Assembly: GCA_902763885.1 (NCBI GenBank)
Contig: CACWTU010000001.1
Span: 62,001-126,000, forward strand
Length of the DNA: 64,000 nt
Source of the DNA: an uncultured Bacteroidales bacterium
Lineage (GTDB): Bacteria; Bacteroidota; Bacteroidia; Bacteroidales; Bacteroidaceae
Direction: 5' to 3'
Positions within the stretch are counted from its first letter, which is position 1, and each line of letters opens with the position of its first letter. The position numbers and the translations under genes are program-made. The notes under the pieces are model-generated. The model saw only the letters and a list, made by a program, of their open reading frames with translations, had not been told where the DNA came from and ran no database searches. Positions 46,063-55,272 of the stretch are shown piece by piece.

Positions 46063-47353
46063 ACAAATTGAATGCTGCCTTGATCTTGTCCACGTAATCC
46101 AGTTTCTCCCAAGTGAACAGTTCCACCTCTACTGTTTTGGCGGGCAGATAATGTGACTTGAAGACCTTGGTGACGGTTTGTGGCTCTCGGCCCATGTGTC
46201 CGTAGGCTGCGGTCTCGCTGTAGATGGGATTACGCAGTTTCAAACGGTTCTCAATGGCCTTGGGACGCATGTCAAACAGACTGCCTACTATGTTGGCAAT
46301 CTTGTCGTCAGACTGCTTAACGTGACTTGTGCCGTAGGTGTTTACAAATATATTGATAGGCTTGGCTACGCCAATGGCGTAAGAAACCTGAACCAGCACC
46401 TCATCGGCTACACCTGCAGCAACCAGGTTCTTTGCAATATGACGAGTGGCGTATGCTGCTGAGCGGTCCACCTTGCTGGGATCCTTGCCGCTGAATGCGC
46501 CGCCGCCGTGGGCGCCCTTGCCTCCGTAGGTATCAACGATAATCTTGCGTCCGGTAAGACCGGTGTCTCCGTGCGGTCCGCCAATCACGAACTTGCCGGT
46601 AGGATTCACAAAGTATTTGATGCTGTCATTAAACAGAGCCTTAACCTTGTCCGATGTGATTGTGCTGATGACGCGTGGTATGAGTATGTTCTTTACATCG
46701 GCCTCAATCTGTGCGAGCATCTTACGGTCAGCCTCAAGCTGGGCCTCAACTGTAGCGTTGTCAGGAGCAATGAACTCATCGTGCTGGGTAGATACCACGA
46801 TGGTATCAATGCGCACGGGTTTGCCATTGTCATTATATTCAACTGTCACCTGGCTCTTGGAGTCGGGACGCAGATATGTCATGACCTTTCCCTCACGGCG
46901 AATATCGGCCAGAACGCGCAGAATGCGGTGTGACAGAGCCAGGGATACAGGCATGTATTCATCTGTCTCATTAGTGGCGTAACCGAACATCATGCCTTGG
47001 TCACCGGCACCCTGGTTCTCGGGGTCCTCACGCTCCACACCGCGGTTGATGTCGGCGCTCTGCTCATGTATTGCACTGAACAGGCCGCATGAGTCACCGT
47101 CAAACTTGTACTCGGCGCGGGTGTAGCCTATACGGTTAATTACTCGGCGGGCAATATCCTGCAGATCTACGTATGCCTTGGATTTTACCTCACCTGCAAG
47201 CACCACCTGACCGGTGGTTACAAGGGTTTCACATGCAACCTTTGAATCTGGATCAAAGGCCAGAAGTTCGTCAACGACGGCATCGGATATCTGGTCCGCT
47301 ACCTTGTCAGGGTGTCCCTCAGACACCGATTCGGATGTGAATAAATAAGCCAT
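46061..47353 (-). CDS. metK: S-adenosylmethionine synthetase
   Basis: MetK makes S-adenosylmethionine from methionine and ATP. From ATG 47353 it has 430 residues, somewhat longer than the E. coli enzyme. It has [20 protein letters not shown] at the start (methionine and Mg site), [12 protein letters not shown] (about 117-128) and the phosphate-binding [18 protein letters not shown] longer frame back to 47416 is not used: it overlaps the riboswitch leader, and the family starts at [10 protein letters not shown]. The gene is flanked on both sides by heptamer arrays and has a SAM-II-like leader. Confidence 0.96.
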   Translation of the reverse strand: MAYLFTSESVSEGHPDKVADQISDAVVDELLAFDPDSKVACETLVTTGQVVLAGEVKSKAYVDLQDIARRVINRIGYTRAEYKFDGDSCGLFSAIHEQSADINRGVEREDPENQGAGDQGMMFGYATNETDEYMPVSLALSHRILRVLADIRREGKVMTYLRPDSKSQVTVEYNDNGKPVRIDTIVVSTQHDEFIAPDNATVEAQLEADRKMLAQIEADVKNILIPRVISTITSDKVKALFNDSIKYFVNPTGKFVIGGPHGDTGLTGRKIIVDTYGGKGAHGGGAFSGKDPSKVDRSAAYATRHIAKNLVAAGVADEVLVQVSYAIGVAKPINIFVNTYGTSHVKQSDDKIANIVGSLFDMRPKAIENRLKLRNPIYSETAAYGHMGREPQTVTKVFKSHYLPAKTVEVELFTWEKLDYVDKIKAAFNL

Positions 47354-47432
47354 TATATGTAAAAATAAAAAGTCCCAATGTCTTATGCGGACAAAGGGGC
47401 TGCAACGTCTATGCAAAATGTCTTGAAAGATT

Positions 47433-47499
47433 GACTTTTAGCATTTTTTTGTGTGGTTGCAAGCTGTCTGGAACCCTAAGGGTTGCAAATCTTTCCACA
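47433..47499 (-). promoter_or_regulatory. SAM-II-like riboswitch aptamer upstream of metK
   Basis: In the metK leader (minus strand) UGUGG (47499-47495) can pair with CCACA (47456-47452) as P1. The enclosed loop has AUUU, then an AACCC/GGGUU side hairpin, then GAC-AGC (47468-47463), which can pair with GCU...GUC in the 3' segment GCUAAAAGUC as a pseudoknot. The order UUGCA-P1-A-rich-UGCUAAAA-G is that of SAM-II riboswitches. A perfect eight-base alternative pairing, GAAAGAUU with AAUCUUUC just downstream, would break P1 and could be the switch. The start codon is about 80 bases further on. Confidence 0.7.
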
Positions 47500-47509
47500 T
47501 TGTCCGCTG

Positions 47510-47517
47510 CAAAGATA
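47510..47517 (-). promoter_or_regulatory. -7 promoter element of metK
   Basis: The minus strand reads TATCTTTG, an exact TAnnTTTG match. It predicts transcription starting near 47504 and a leader of about 150 bases, long enough to contain the whole riboswitch. Confidence 0.65.
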
Positions 47518-47525
47518 CGAATTAA

Positions 47526-47656
47526 ATTGAAAATTGAAAATTGAAATTTGAAAAATGAAAATGTGCGAAAGTTTTTCGCACATTTATGTCGCGGGCTTTA
47601 CGCAGGTACAAACGTATTACTTTTCAATTTTCAATTTTCAATTTTCAATTTTCAAT
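47526..47656. repeat. Inverted heptamer arrays flanking a perfect hairpin (metK/BspA spacer)
   Basis: Three clean ATTGAAA copies and decayed ones (47526-47560) are followed by a hairpin ATGTGCGAAA/TTTCGCACAT (47561-47570 and 47574-47583). After a unique stretch come five TTTCAAT copies in opposite orientation (47622-47656). The two arrays are complementary, so the 130-base segment can fold into one long stem. No gene lies between them. The remainder of the 412-base spacer (47354-47765) holds the metK leader and, at 47661-47765, the unmarked promoter region of the BspA-like gene. Confidence 0.8.
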
Positions 47657-47765
47657 TAAAGAATTTGTTATAAAATTTTTGCGGTTAGAGTCATAAAGAT
47701 TAAATTTAACCCGAAAATAGTTCAAATTGTTTCGTAAAGAGACAGTTGACCAAGTAAGAATTGAT

Positions 47766-50700
47766 ATGATTAACCGTAAAAGATCAACAGGAAAGAGCAT
47801 CCTGAAGTTTGCCTACATTCCAGCTTTATTATTGCTCTCCTTAGGCGCGTTTGCAGAGACTGTTTATGACAAAGGTCTTGATGAGACCATTGAAGTGGGC
47901 AATTATGTCCGGATTGACGGGCTCTGGTACAAGTTCAAGGGTGATGAGGCCCGTGTGGTAAGCCGCAAGACAGATCATGCCTATCCTGCCGATATTGTCA
48001 TTCCGGATACCGTTATATATAAGGATGTAAAGTATCCGGTCACATCATTCAGTGGACCGGCTTTCCAGGATGCTGCCGAGATTGAATCCGTGACAATACC
48101 TTTAACCATCAAGGAAATAGAAAGAAGTGCTTTCTGGAGATGTACCGGTCTTAAAAAGGTTGTGATTCCCACATCGGTAACAACAATTCAGAATGATGCA
48201 TTCTCTGAATGCACAGGCCTTGAGGAGGTGATAATTCCTAAGACTGTAACAACTATAGGCGTCTCTGCCTTTTCAAATTGCTACGGCTTAAAATCACTTT
48301 ACATACCTGAATCTGTCAGAAAAATAGGACAAATTGCATTTAACGGATGCGGCTTTACCAATATTACCGTTGACCCTGCCAACCCTGTTTATGACAGCCG
48401 CGAAAACAGCAACGCCATTATAGAGACTGAAACAAACACCATGCTGGTTGCCAGCAGTTCAACTGTGATTCCTGCCTCAGTCACAGAATTGGATGACTAT
48501 GTTTTCAGCGGAGTAAAAGGACTGGAACATCTTGAAATTCCTGGGAACGTCAAGAAAATAGGTTGGCATTGCTTCAGTGAATCGGGAATTAAAAGCATCA
48601 GGATAAACAGTAATCTGGTATATTCGATGGAAACATTCAACAACAGTACTTCATTGGAGGAAGTTGAATATGGCCCTGATGCTACAGAGATAAAGATTCC
48701 TCAGGATTGTCCCAATCTGAAGAGGCTTTTCATTCCGGCAACAGTAACCAAAATAGATTTCGGAGGCCTGAACAGGCACCCTAATATTGAAACCCTAATT
48801 GTAGAAGAGGGAAATCCTGTTTATGACAGTAGGGATAACTGTAATGCAATAATCCTGTCAGAAACCGATGACCTTGTGTTCGGATGCAAAAACACGGTCA
48901 TTCCCGGAACGGTAAAGAAGATTTCAAATAATGCATTCCTTAGTTGTAGTTTTTCTGAATTCTATATTCCTGCATCTGTAGTTGATATATATCCCGTTGA
49001 ATACGCTCTTCCCGATAAGAACACAACCGGTTCAATAGTTGTTGACCCTGCAAATCCGGTTTATGACAGCCGTGAGGGTTGCAATGCAATAATAAAGACA
49101 GCAACTAACACTTTGCTGTACGGTTGCAGTAATGCTTTCATTCCTAAGTCAGTGACAGCCATTGACACTTATGCATTCGAGGGAATCAGGAACCTTAAGG
49201 AGATATCAATTCCGGATGGTGTGGTAAAGATGGGACACTCTGCTTTCCGCGACTGCAAGAATCTGGAAAAGGTCCATTTCGGTGCCGGAATAACAGAAAT
49301 TCAGCCATCCCAGTTTCTTGACAGTCATAAACTCTCTGAAATTACAGTGAGCCCTGCAAACAGTAAATATGACAGCAGGAACAACTGCAATGCCGTAATA
49401 GAAACAGCTACCGGTGTCCTGGTTATAGGCGGCAACAAGTCAACTGTACCTGATGGGGTGACAACCATAGGACGTGAAGCTTTCCGTTTCCGCGATGAAC
49501 TGAAATCCCTTACTCTACCGCCATCAGTCAAGACTATTGAGGAGATGGCTTTTGAAAGTTGTAAGAAATTTGAAAGCATCAATCTTGAATATGTGATCCA
49601 AAAAGGCAATTCAGCCTTTAACGCCACTCCCTATGAATCCGGACATAAGATTGAAGATTATGAAGGATACCTGTCATTCAATCTGAGCGGAAGTGAAGCA
49701 GTAATCACAAGTGCATCCCAAAATGCTCCCTCAAAAGTGGTTATACCTGAAACCATCATGAATGAAGGGAAAGAATACAGTGTTGTAGAGATTGATGACG
49801 AGGCATTCAAAGGCATTACAGGAATAGAATCCTTATCCGTTCCGCAATCTGTGAGAAGAATAGGTTCATGTTCCTTCATGGATTGTTCAAACCTGAAAGA
49901 GGTAAGCCTCAAAAACGGACTTACCAGTATTGGAGACAATGCCTTTGCCAATTGCGGTAAGCTTGAAAGAATCAAACTGCCTTCAACCCTGGAGTCAATA
50001 GGACGTTTTGCCTTTACCAGAACAGCCATCAAGACCTTGGCTATTCCTGCATCAGTCACTGAAATAGGTAATAATATTGCACTGGACTGCAAGAATCTTA
50101 AATCCATCTCAGTAGATTCAAGGAACTGTGTTTATGACAGCCGCAGGAAGTGCAATGCCATAATCCGGACCGATGGCAATATCCTTCTGCAAGGATGTAA
50201 CAGCACCAGGATTCCAGATGGGATAGAAATCATAGCACCATATGCATTGGCAGGGATGCCCGGTTTCAAGGCATCGGACATACCGTCATCTGTGCGGCTG
50301 ATCCTTAAGATGGCATTCTCTTTCTGCACATCCATTGAGAAAATCAACATCCCGGCATCAGTTGTCTATCTGGACGGTAATCCCTTCTTTGGGTGCAGTT
50401 CAGTCAAATCCATAACTGTTCAGGAGGGCAATCCCACCTATTTCAGCCCGGCAGGAAGCAATGCCGTAATCTCAAACGGCAACAGCGTAAAGGAGAGTAT
50501 TGACGAGATGGTAATCAGTCTGCGTAAAGGTTATGACTTTGACTTCTTTGATATTAATTGGAGATTTAATGTCAGAACGGGAAGACTTGTTCTGGGTTGC
50601 CGCAACACTGTAATACCTGAGGCTGCTACATCCATAGGCGCTGATGCGTTTGCTTACTGCAAGGGACTGGAAAAGATAAGTATTCCTGAAAGAGTTTTCG

Positions 50701-51404
50701 CAATAGAAGGGAATGCCTTCATTTATTGCACTGATTTAAAGGAAATTGTCATTCCTGCATCAGTAAGATTATTGGAAAAATCCCATTACTGTCCTAACCT
50801 GGAAAGAATTGTTATAGAAGAAGGAAATGAGGCTTATGACAGCCGTGGTAACTGCAATGCAGTTATCAGTATAGGCAATGATGAACTTATATGGGGATGC
50901 AGAAACACCATTATTCCTGAAACTGTAAAGGGTATAGGCAATGGTGCATTCAGTCATGTCCCAGGGTTGAAGACAATCGTCATTCCGGAGTCAGTCACTT
51001 ATATTGAGGCTAACGCTTTCCAGGATTGCAAAGACCTGGAAGCAATAAACATCCCGGCTTCTGTCATTTATCTGGCAGGACAGCATTTTGATTCTCCCGG
51101 CTATGAATCCTCAAAGAATCCCTTTGAGAACTGTCCAAAACTTAAGAGCATTACAGTTGACAGCGGCAATCCGTATTGGGACAGCCGCAATAACTGCAAT
51201 GGCATAATAGAGACATCGGCCCGTAAACTGGCAGTTGCCTGCTCAGAGACTGTTGTACCTGAAATTGTTAAAGACATATACTATTCAGCTTACAGGACAA
51301 CAAAAGAATTCCGTGAAAGGGATTATCTCAGTGCCGGTTCCGTATTCTTTGACGGTTGGATAACTGAGGATGACCTTTTTGGGATTGTGGAAATGGATGA
51401 TTGA
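47766..51404 (+). CDS. BspA-like leucine-rich-repeat surface protein
   Basis: This 1212-residue exported protein has a signal peptide (cut near GAFAE). Nearly all of it is made of LRR_5/BspA repeats with the pattern LExIxIPxSVxxIGxxAFxxC. At eight places the LRR run is broken by a related 35-residue module with the frame NPVYDSRNNCNAII-T-TN-L-GC-NT-IP. BspA proteins of oral and gut Bacteroidales mediate adhesion to host matrix and other bacteria. No C-terminal sorting domain or membrane anchor is evident, so its attachment is unknown. I chose the ATG at 47766; upstream TTG codons are less likely. It converges on DPP III with two bases between stops. Confidence 0.88.
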   Translation: MINRKRSTGKSILKFAYIPALLLLSLGAFAETVYDKGLDETIEVGNYVRIDGLWYKFKGDEARVVSRKTDHAYPADIVIPDTVIYKDVKYPVTSFSGPAFQDAAEIESVTIPLTIKEIERSAFWRCTGLKKVVIPTSVTTIQNDAFSECTGLEEVIIPKTVTTIGVSAFSNCYGLKSLYIPESVRKIGQIAFNGCGFTNITVDPANPVYDSRENSNAIIETETNTMLVASSSTVIPASVTELDDYVFSGVKGLEHLEIPGNVKKIGWHCFSESGIKSIRINSNLVYSMETFNNSTSLEEVEYGPDATEIKIPQDCPNLKRLFIPATVTKIDFGGLNRHPNIETLIVEEGNPVYDSRDNCNAIILSETDDLVFGCKNTVIPGTVKKISNNAFLSCSFSEFYIPASVVDIYPVEYALPDKNTTGSIVVDPANPVYDSREGCNAIIKTATNTLLYGCSNAFIPKSVTAIDTYAFEGIRNLKEISIPDGVVKMGHSAFRDCKNLEKVHFGAGITEIQPSQFLDSHKLSEITVSPANSKYDSRNNCNAVIETATGVLVIGGNKSTVPDGVTTIGREAFRFRDELKSLTLPPSVKTIEEMAFESCKKFESINLEYVIQKGNSAFNATPYESGHKIEDYEGYLSFNLSGSEAVITSASQNAPSKVVIPETIMNEGKEYSVVEIDDEAFKGITGIESLSVPQSVRRIGSCSFMDCSNLKEVSLKNGLTSIGDNAFANCGKLERIKLPSTLESIGRFAFTRTAIKTLAIPASVTEIGNNIALDCKNLKSISVDSRNCVYDSRRKCNAIIRTDGNILLQGCNSTRIPDGIEIIAPYALAGMPGFKASDIPSSVRLILKMAFSFCTSIEKINIPASVVYLDGNPFFGCSSVKSITVQEGNPTYFSPAGSNAVISNGNSVKESIDEMVISLRKGYDFDFFDINWRFNVRTGRLVLGCRNTVIPEAATSIGADAFAYCKGLEKISIPERVFAIEGNAFIYCTDLKEIVIPASVRLLEKSHYCPNLERIVIEEGNEAYDSRGNCNAVISIGNDELIWGCRNTIIPETVKGIGNGAFSHVPGLKTIVIPESVTYIEANAFQDCKDLEAINIPASVIYLAGQHFDSPGYESSKNPFENCPKLKSITVDSGNPYWDSRNNCNGIIETSARKLAVACSETVVPEIVKDIYYSAYRTTKEFRERDYLSAGSVFFDGWITEDDLFGIVEMDD

Positions 51405-51406
51405 AA

Positions 51407-53404
51407 CTATTTAAGCGTAGCGTATTTGCGGCCGTAGTCAAGTTGCTGCTTAAGGTAATCATCATTGTATACTGCCTCATAGTCAACAATCTTGCCGTCC
51501 TTCTCAACCGGAACTATGTCAGGGTTGATGAAACCACCGTAAGGTTTAAGGTTCAGGGCCTCATAACGCTCCTTTATCTCTTTGTGTAAGGTGGGGTCAA
51601 TATGCACAGCGTAGGTTTCTATAAGGTTCTTGCCTGCCTCATAGTCACCCTCTGATTTGATGCGCTGTATCTCGGCCAGCAGTTCTGCAAACAGAGAACG
51701 CAGTTTCACAAAGTCATTCACTACAAAGTAGGTCTTGCCGTCACGTACCTTCTTCTCAATGACATTGTCTTTGAGACCCTTCTGATAGCACCACTCGGCT
51801 ATGAGCTTGCGGTTCTGCATGTGGGCCTCTGTATTGGGCCTACCCAGTTCCACACGGGTAAACTGTACCATGATACCGTTGCGGATGTAGTTTGAGTATT
51901 CAGCCTTGTAGGCATCCTTGTCGGGCATGATACCCAGTTCCACCATCTTGGGGTCGGCCGTGTAGTAGAGTCCGAACAGATCGGCACGTGCCTCCTCCAG
52001 GGCCGATGCATACTCACCCATGGCAGTGCTTGATACTCCCGGCAACAGCTGGCCGGAACCATGACCCAGACATTCGTGAAGGTCAGTGTGGATTTCATCG
52101 GCATAGGTACCCCATTTACGGTAGAGGGCTTTTTCTTCATCATCCCATGCAAACTCATCCAGCGTGCTGTTGGGTGATTCCTGTGCGGCATAGTCATAGG
52201 CATGTGTGATGTTTGCTATAGTAACTGATTTGCTGCCGTACATCTTGCGTATCCAGTCAGCGTTGGGCAGGTTGATACCTATGGGTGTTGAAGGGTAGCA
52301 GTCACCCGCCAGGCATACTGCGTTTATAACCTTGGCAGAAATGCCTTTGCACTTGTCTTTCTTGAAACGCGGGTCAACAGGTGAGTTGTCTTCAAACCAC
52401 TGGGCATTGGCGCTGAGAATATCGGAGCGCTCAGAAGCCTTGTGGTCCTTGATGTTCACATGACCTTCCCATGCACCCTTGCGTCCCAGCGGGTCATTGT
52501 AATCCTCTATGAATCCGTTTATGTAATCCACGGTGCCGAGTGTATCCTTTACCCACTCTATGTTGTACTCATCCCAAATCTTAAGGTCACCTGTCTCATA
52601 GTATTTTATAAGAAGGGCAAGCGCACGTTTCTGGATGTCATTCTCAGCACAGGCGGCAGCCAGTTCCAACTCCTGGCAGATTTTTCTGATGGCCGGACCG
52701 TACATGCCGTCAATCTTCCATAGAATCTCCACGATATTGCCGTTTGCATCCTTTGTAACCTTGGTGTTAAGGCCGTATGCAATGGGAGTCTCATCGGTCT
52801 TATCCTCGATGGAATCATAGTATTTCTCAACCTCGGCACGGGTAACACCCTCATAGAAGTTGCCTGCTGAGAGCACTACTATATCACCTTCAGTAGAGGT
52901 GGAGCGTCGCTGAAGAAGAGAGTTCGGATCATAGATTACGGGCAGCAGTTCAGCACACTTTGTACCGTCACCTACAGCCTCCATAAGAGACTTGAAATAT
53001 TCCTGTGAGCATTCCGGAAAAAACTTGTCCTCAGCATAGTGGTGATGTATGCCGTTGGCAAAGAAAAGACGCTTGGCATAGACGGTAAACTGCTCAAACT
53101 CCTTGCAATTACGCTCACCCTTATAGTTCTCAAGTATGTTCTCCACCACGTGACGTATAGGCAGATTCCATTTGCAGTTCTGGTCCCAGTGGATGTCACG
53201 GCCCCATTTGGCAGCCTCAGAGAGATGGTATGCATACTCTTTCTGCTGTAGTGTCAGTTCATCCCATCCTGGAATGGTATAGCGCATAACCTTGAGGTCA
53301 GCAAACTCATCAAGCAGATACTTGAAATCACTCTTCTTCTGTCCGCAGCCGGCTGTCATGGCCAGCAATCCAGATATCATCATAATCTTGTAAATTGATT
53401 TCAT
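51407..53404 (-). CDS. Dipeptidyl peptidase III (M49) lipoprotein
   Basis: This 665-residue zinc peptidase removes dipeptides from the N-terminus of short peptides. The M49 zinc motif is HECLGH (about 443-448) with the third ligand in EEARAD (about 474-479), the bacterial variant of HELLGH/EECRAE known from Bacteroides thetaiotaomicron. The N-terminus ends in a lipobox (AMTAGC, Cys20), so it is anchored to a membrane in the envelope. It starts 18 bases after the EamA transporter gene, so it may be the last gene of the phosphonate operon. Its role there is unclear. Confidence 0.92.
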   Translation of the reverse strand: MKSIYKIMMISGLLAMTAGCGQKKSDFKYLLDEFADLKVMRYTIPGWDELTLQQKEYAYHLSEAAKWGRDIHWDQNCKWNLPIRHVVENILENYKGERNCKEFEQFTVYAKRLFFANGIHHHYAEDKFFPECSQEYFKSLMEAVGDGTKCAELLPVIYDPNSLLQRRSTSTEGDIVVLSAGNFYEGVTRAEVEKYYDSIEDKTDETPIAYGLNTKVTKDANGNIVEILWKIDGMYGPAIRKICQELELAAACAENDIQKRALALLIKYYETGDLKIWDEYNIEWVKDTLGTVDYINGFIEDYNDPLGRKGAWEGHVNIKDHKASERSDILSANAQWFEDNSPVDPRFKKDKCKGISAKVINAVCLAGDCYPSTPIGINLPNADWIRKMYGSKSVTIANITHAYDYAAQESPNSTLDEFAWDDEEKALYRKWGTYADEIHTDLHECLGHGSGQLLPGVSSTAMGEYASALEEARADLFGLYYTADPKMVELGIMPDKDAYKAEYSNYIRNGIMVQFTRVELGRPNTEAHMQNRKLIAEWCYQKGLKDNVIEKKVRDGKTYFVVNDFVKLRSLFAELLAEIQRIKSEGDYEAGKNLIETYAVHIDPTLHKEIKERYEALNLKPYGGFINPDIVPVEKDGKIVDYEAVYNDDYLKQQLDYGRKYATLK

Positions 53405-53422
53405 ATTAAAAAATAACCCTTT

Positions 53423-54367
53423 TTACCGTAGTTTTTTTACTCCCGACAGAATCACACCGCCCAGAATCATGGCTGATCCTATGCCGGATATCAAGGTCAT
53501 GCTCTCGCTAAGGAACAGAATAGCTCCGATAAGCGTGAATACCGGGTTCAGATATACATAATTGGTGGCAGTGACATTGCCTATCGCGATCAGAATCCTG
53601 TTCCACAGTACAAAACAGAACAGTGATGCTATTGTTGAGAGAAACAGCAGGTTTCCCCAAACCTTTATGTTGTCAAACTCTACTGTAGCCAGATTGGAGT
53701 TATCTGAAAGGATCAGAACCGGAATAATGGTAAGCAGACCGTAAAAGAAGACCTTACGTGTGGCGTAGAGCGTACCGTAACGCTCGGCCATCTGTCCGGA
53801 AAGCTGGCTATATACGGCCCAACTGAGAGCAGCCATGAAAGCCAGGATGTCCCCCTTGGGTGACAGGTTCAGACTGTTGCCGTCAAATACCACCATGGCC
53901 ATGCCTGTCAGAGCGATAACCGTACCTGCTATAAGCGGCAGCCGCACCTTTACATCTTCCAGACCGTCAACGATATGGCCCCGGAAGAGTTTCTTGATAA
54001 GCAGGGTAAGAAGTATGGTGAGCAGTGGCGCTATGCACACAATGAAAGAGACATTACAGGCCTGTGTATAGCTGAGTGCGGTATTCTCAGTCAGGAAATA
54101 GAGTGATCCGCCGCTTATGCCCATGACAAGAAACAGAAACTCATCCCTTAGGGATTGGGAGAAAGCCCTCTTGTTGCGGCCGCCGCGTATAAGACATACT
54201 GTAAGCAGTCCTATATAGGCAATGATGAATCTTATGGTGAATATCTGTGCCGGTGTAAGCCCCTGGTTTATGAGTGTCTTGGTAGATACGAACGTCACTC
54301 CCCACAGTGCCATCGTCATGAACGCCAGCACATGGTACAGGAATTTACCTTTTACAGGGGTGCTCAT
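53423..54367 (-). CDS. EamA/DMT-family transporter
   Basis: This 314-residue membrane protein has ten hydrophobic segments in two repeats of five. It starts FLYHVLAFMTMALWGVTFVS, with the second repeat near DILAFMAALSWAVYSQL, matching the EamA (DMT) family. Members export metabolites or flip lipid-linked sugars. I chose ATG 54367, which overlaps the stop of the GT2 gene as ATGA. The longer frame reads back into that gene. The location suggests a role in exporting a precursor or end product of the phosphonate polymer, but this is inference. Confidence 0.8.
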   Translation of the reverse strand: MSTPVKGKFLYHVLAFMTMALWGVTFVSTKTLINQGLTPAQIFTIRFIIAYIGLLTVCLIRGGRNKRAFSQSLRDEFLFLVMGISGGSLYFLTENTALSYTQACNVSFIVCIAPLLTILLTLLIKKLFRGHIVDGLEDVKVRLPLIAGTVIALTGMAMVVFDGNSLNLSPKGDILAFMAALSWAVYSQLSGQMAERYGTLYATRKVFFYGLLTIIPVLILSDNSNLATVEFDNIKVWGNLLFLSTIASLFCFVLWNRILIAIGNVTATNYVYLNPVFTLIGAILFLSESMTLISGIGSAMILGGVILSGVKKLR

Positions 54368-55272
54368 AGTTTGCCTAAGAGTCCAAGGGTTACGTTGCGG
54401 CGGAACCGTATGAGCATGTTGCCGCACTGTGGCCTGAATGTGATGAGATAGAAGCACCACAGCAGGATAGTGGCACACCACTTCTTGAGTTCGGATAGCT
54501 TGCGCTTGCGGTATGACGCCTTGCCTATGCGCAGGGTACGTGCCCTCTCGCTCTGTCCTATGCCTTTGGTCAGACGGTTGAAATAGTCAGGTTCCAACTT
54601 GTATGCGGGTATGCTGTGGTAAAGTATGGCATCGGGCAGATATGAGAACCGCATGCCTTCACGTTTCATCTTGTCAAAGATGTCTTTCTCCTCTCCTCCG
54701 CCCAGATTTTCACCGTTTCGGCCCAATTCAACGTTATAAAGGCCCACCTTCCTGAAAACGCAGCTACGGTATGCAGCGTTGCCTCCTCCAGGGTAATTTT
54801 CACCGGGGAATGGTCCCGGTTTGTTTCCAAAAAAGAGATATCCGGTAAGCAACCTTTTGATGAAGTATGTCATCCATCGCGGTTCACTGCCTGTCTCATA
54901 ATGTGGTATGATGGGGCCTCCGGCTGCATCTGTCTCAGGGTGTTTCTCAAACCAGTCAGCGTATGTGGCAAGATACTCAGGATTAACGGTTGCGTCATCA
55001 TCAACATACACCAGTAAGTCTCCTTTTGACTCTTTTATTCCACGGTTACGGGCATGTGAAAGCCCCTGGTTGGTCTCAACATGATAGTGCAAATTAACTG
55101 CGGGAAAATCAGCGCAGAACCGTTCTACCTCAGAGCGTGTGTTATCCGTACAGTTGTTGTCAACCAGAACTATTTCATAATAGTCAGTGCTGAGAGAACC
55201 TTGTGCTATACTCTTAAGTACGTTATAAATGTACTTGTCGCGGTTATATGTGCAGATGATGACAGAAATCAT
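54364..55272 (-). CDS. Family 2 glycosyltransferase
   Basis: This 302-residue GT-A enzyme starts MISVIICTYNRDKYI. It has the nucleotide-sugar motif VDNNCTDNTRSE (about 37-48), the metal-binding VDDDA (about 90-94, DXD type) and the catalytic GGEEKDIF (about 192-199). A C-terminal hydrophobic stretch (CATILLWCFYLITF) suggests membrane association. It should add a sugar to a lipid-linked glycan. Four-base overlaps on both sides place it firmly inside the phosphonate operon. Confidence 0.88.
   Translation of the reverse strand: MISVIICTYNRDKYIYNVLKSIAQGSLSTDYYEIVLVDNNCTDNTRSEVERFCADFPAVNLHYHVETNQGLSHARNRGIKESKGDLLVYVDDDATVNPEYLATYADWFEKHPETDAAGGPIIPHYETGSEPRWMTYFIKRLLTGYLFFGNKPGPFPGENYPGGGNAAYRSCVFRKVGLYNVELGRNGENLGGGEEKDIFDKMKREGMRFSYLPDAILYHSIPAYKLEPDYFNRLTKGIGQSERARTLRIGKASYRKRKLSELKKWCATILLWCFYLITFRPQCGNMLIRFRRNVTLGLLGKL

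Noticed and set aside
47354-47416. Longer metK start at 47416
   Set aside because: The extra 21 codons lie in the riboswitch leader, are not family-like, and [10 protein letters not shown] at 47353 is the normal start.
45910-47656. Heptamer arrays considered as CRISPR
   Set aside because: The repeats are seven bases and contiguous with no spacers, and no cas gene is nearby.
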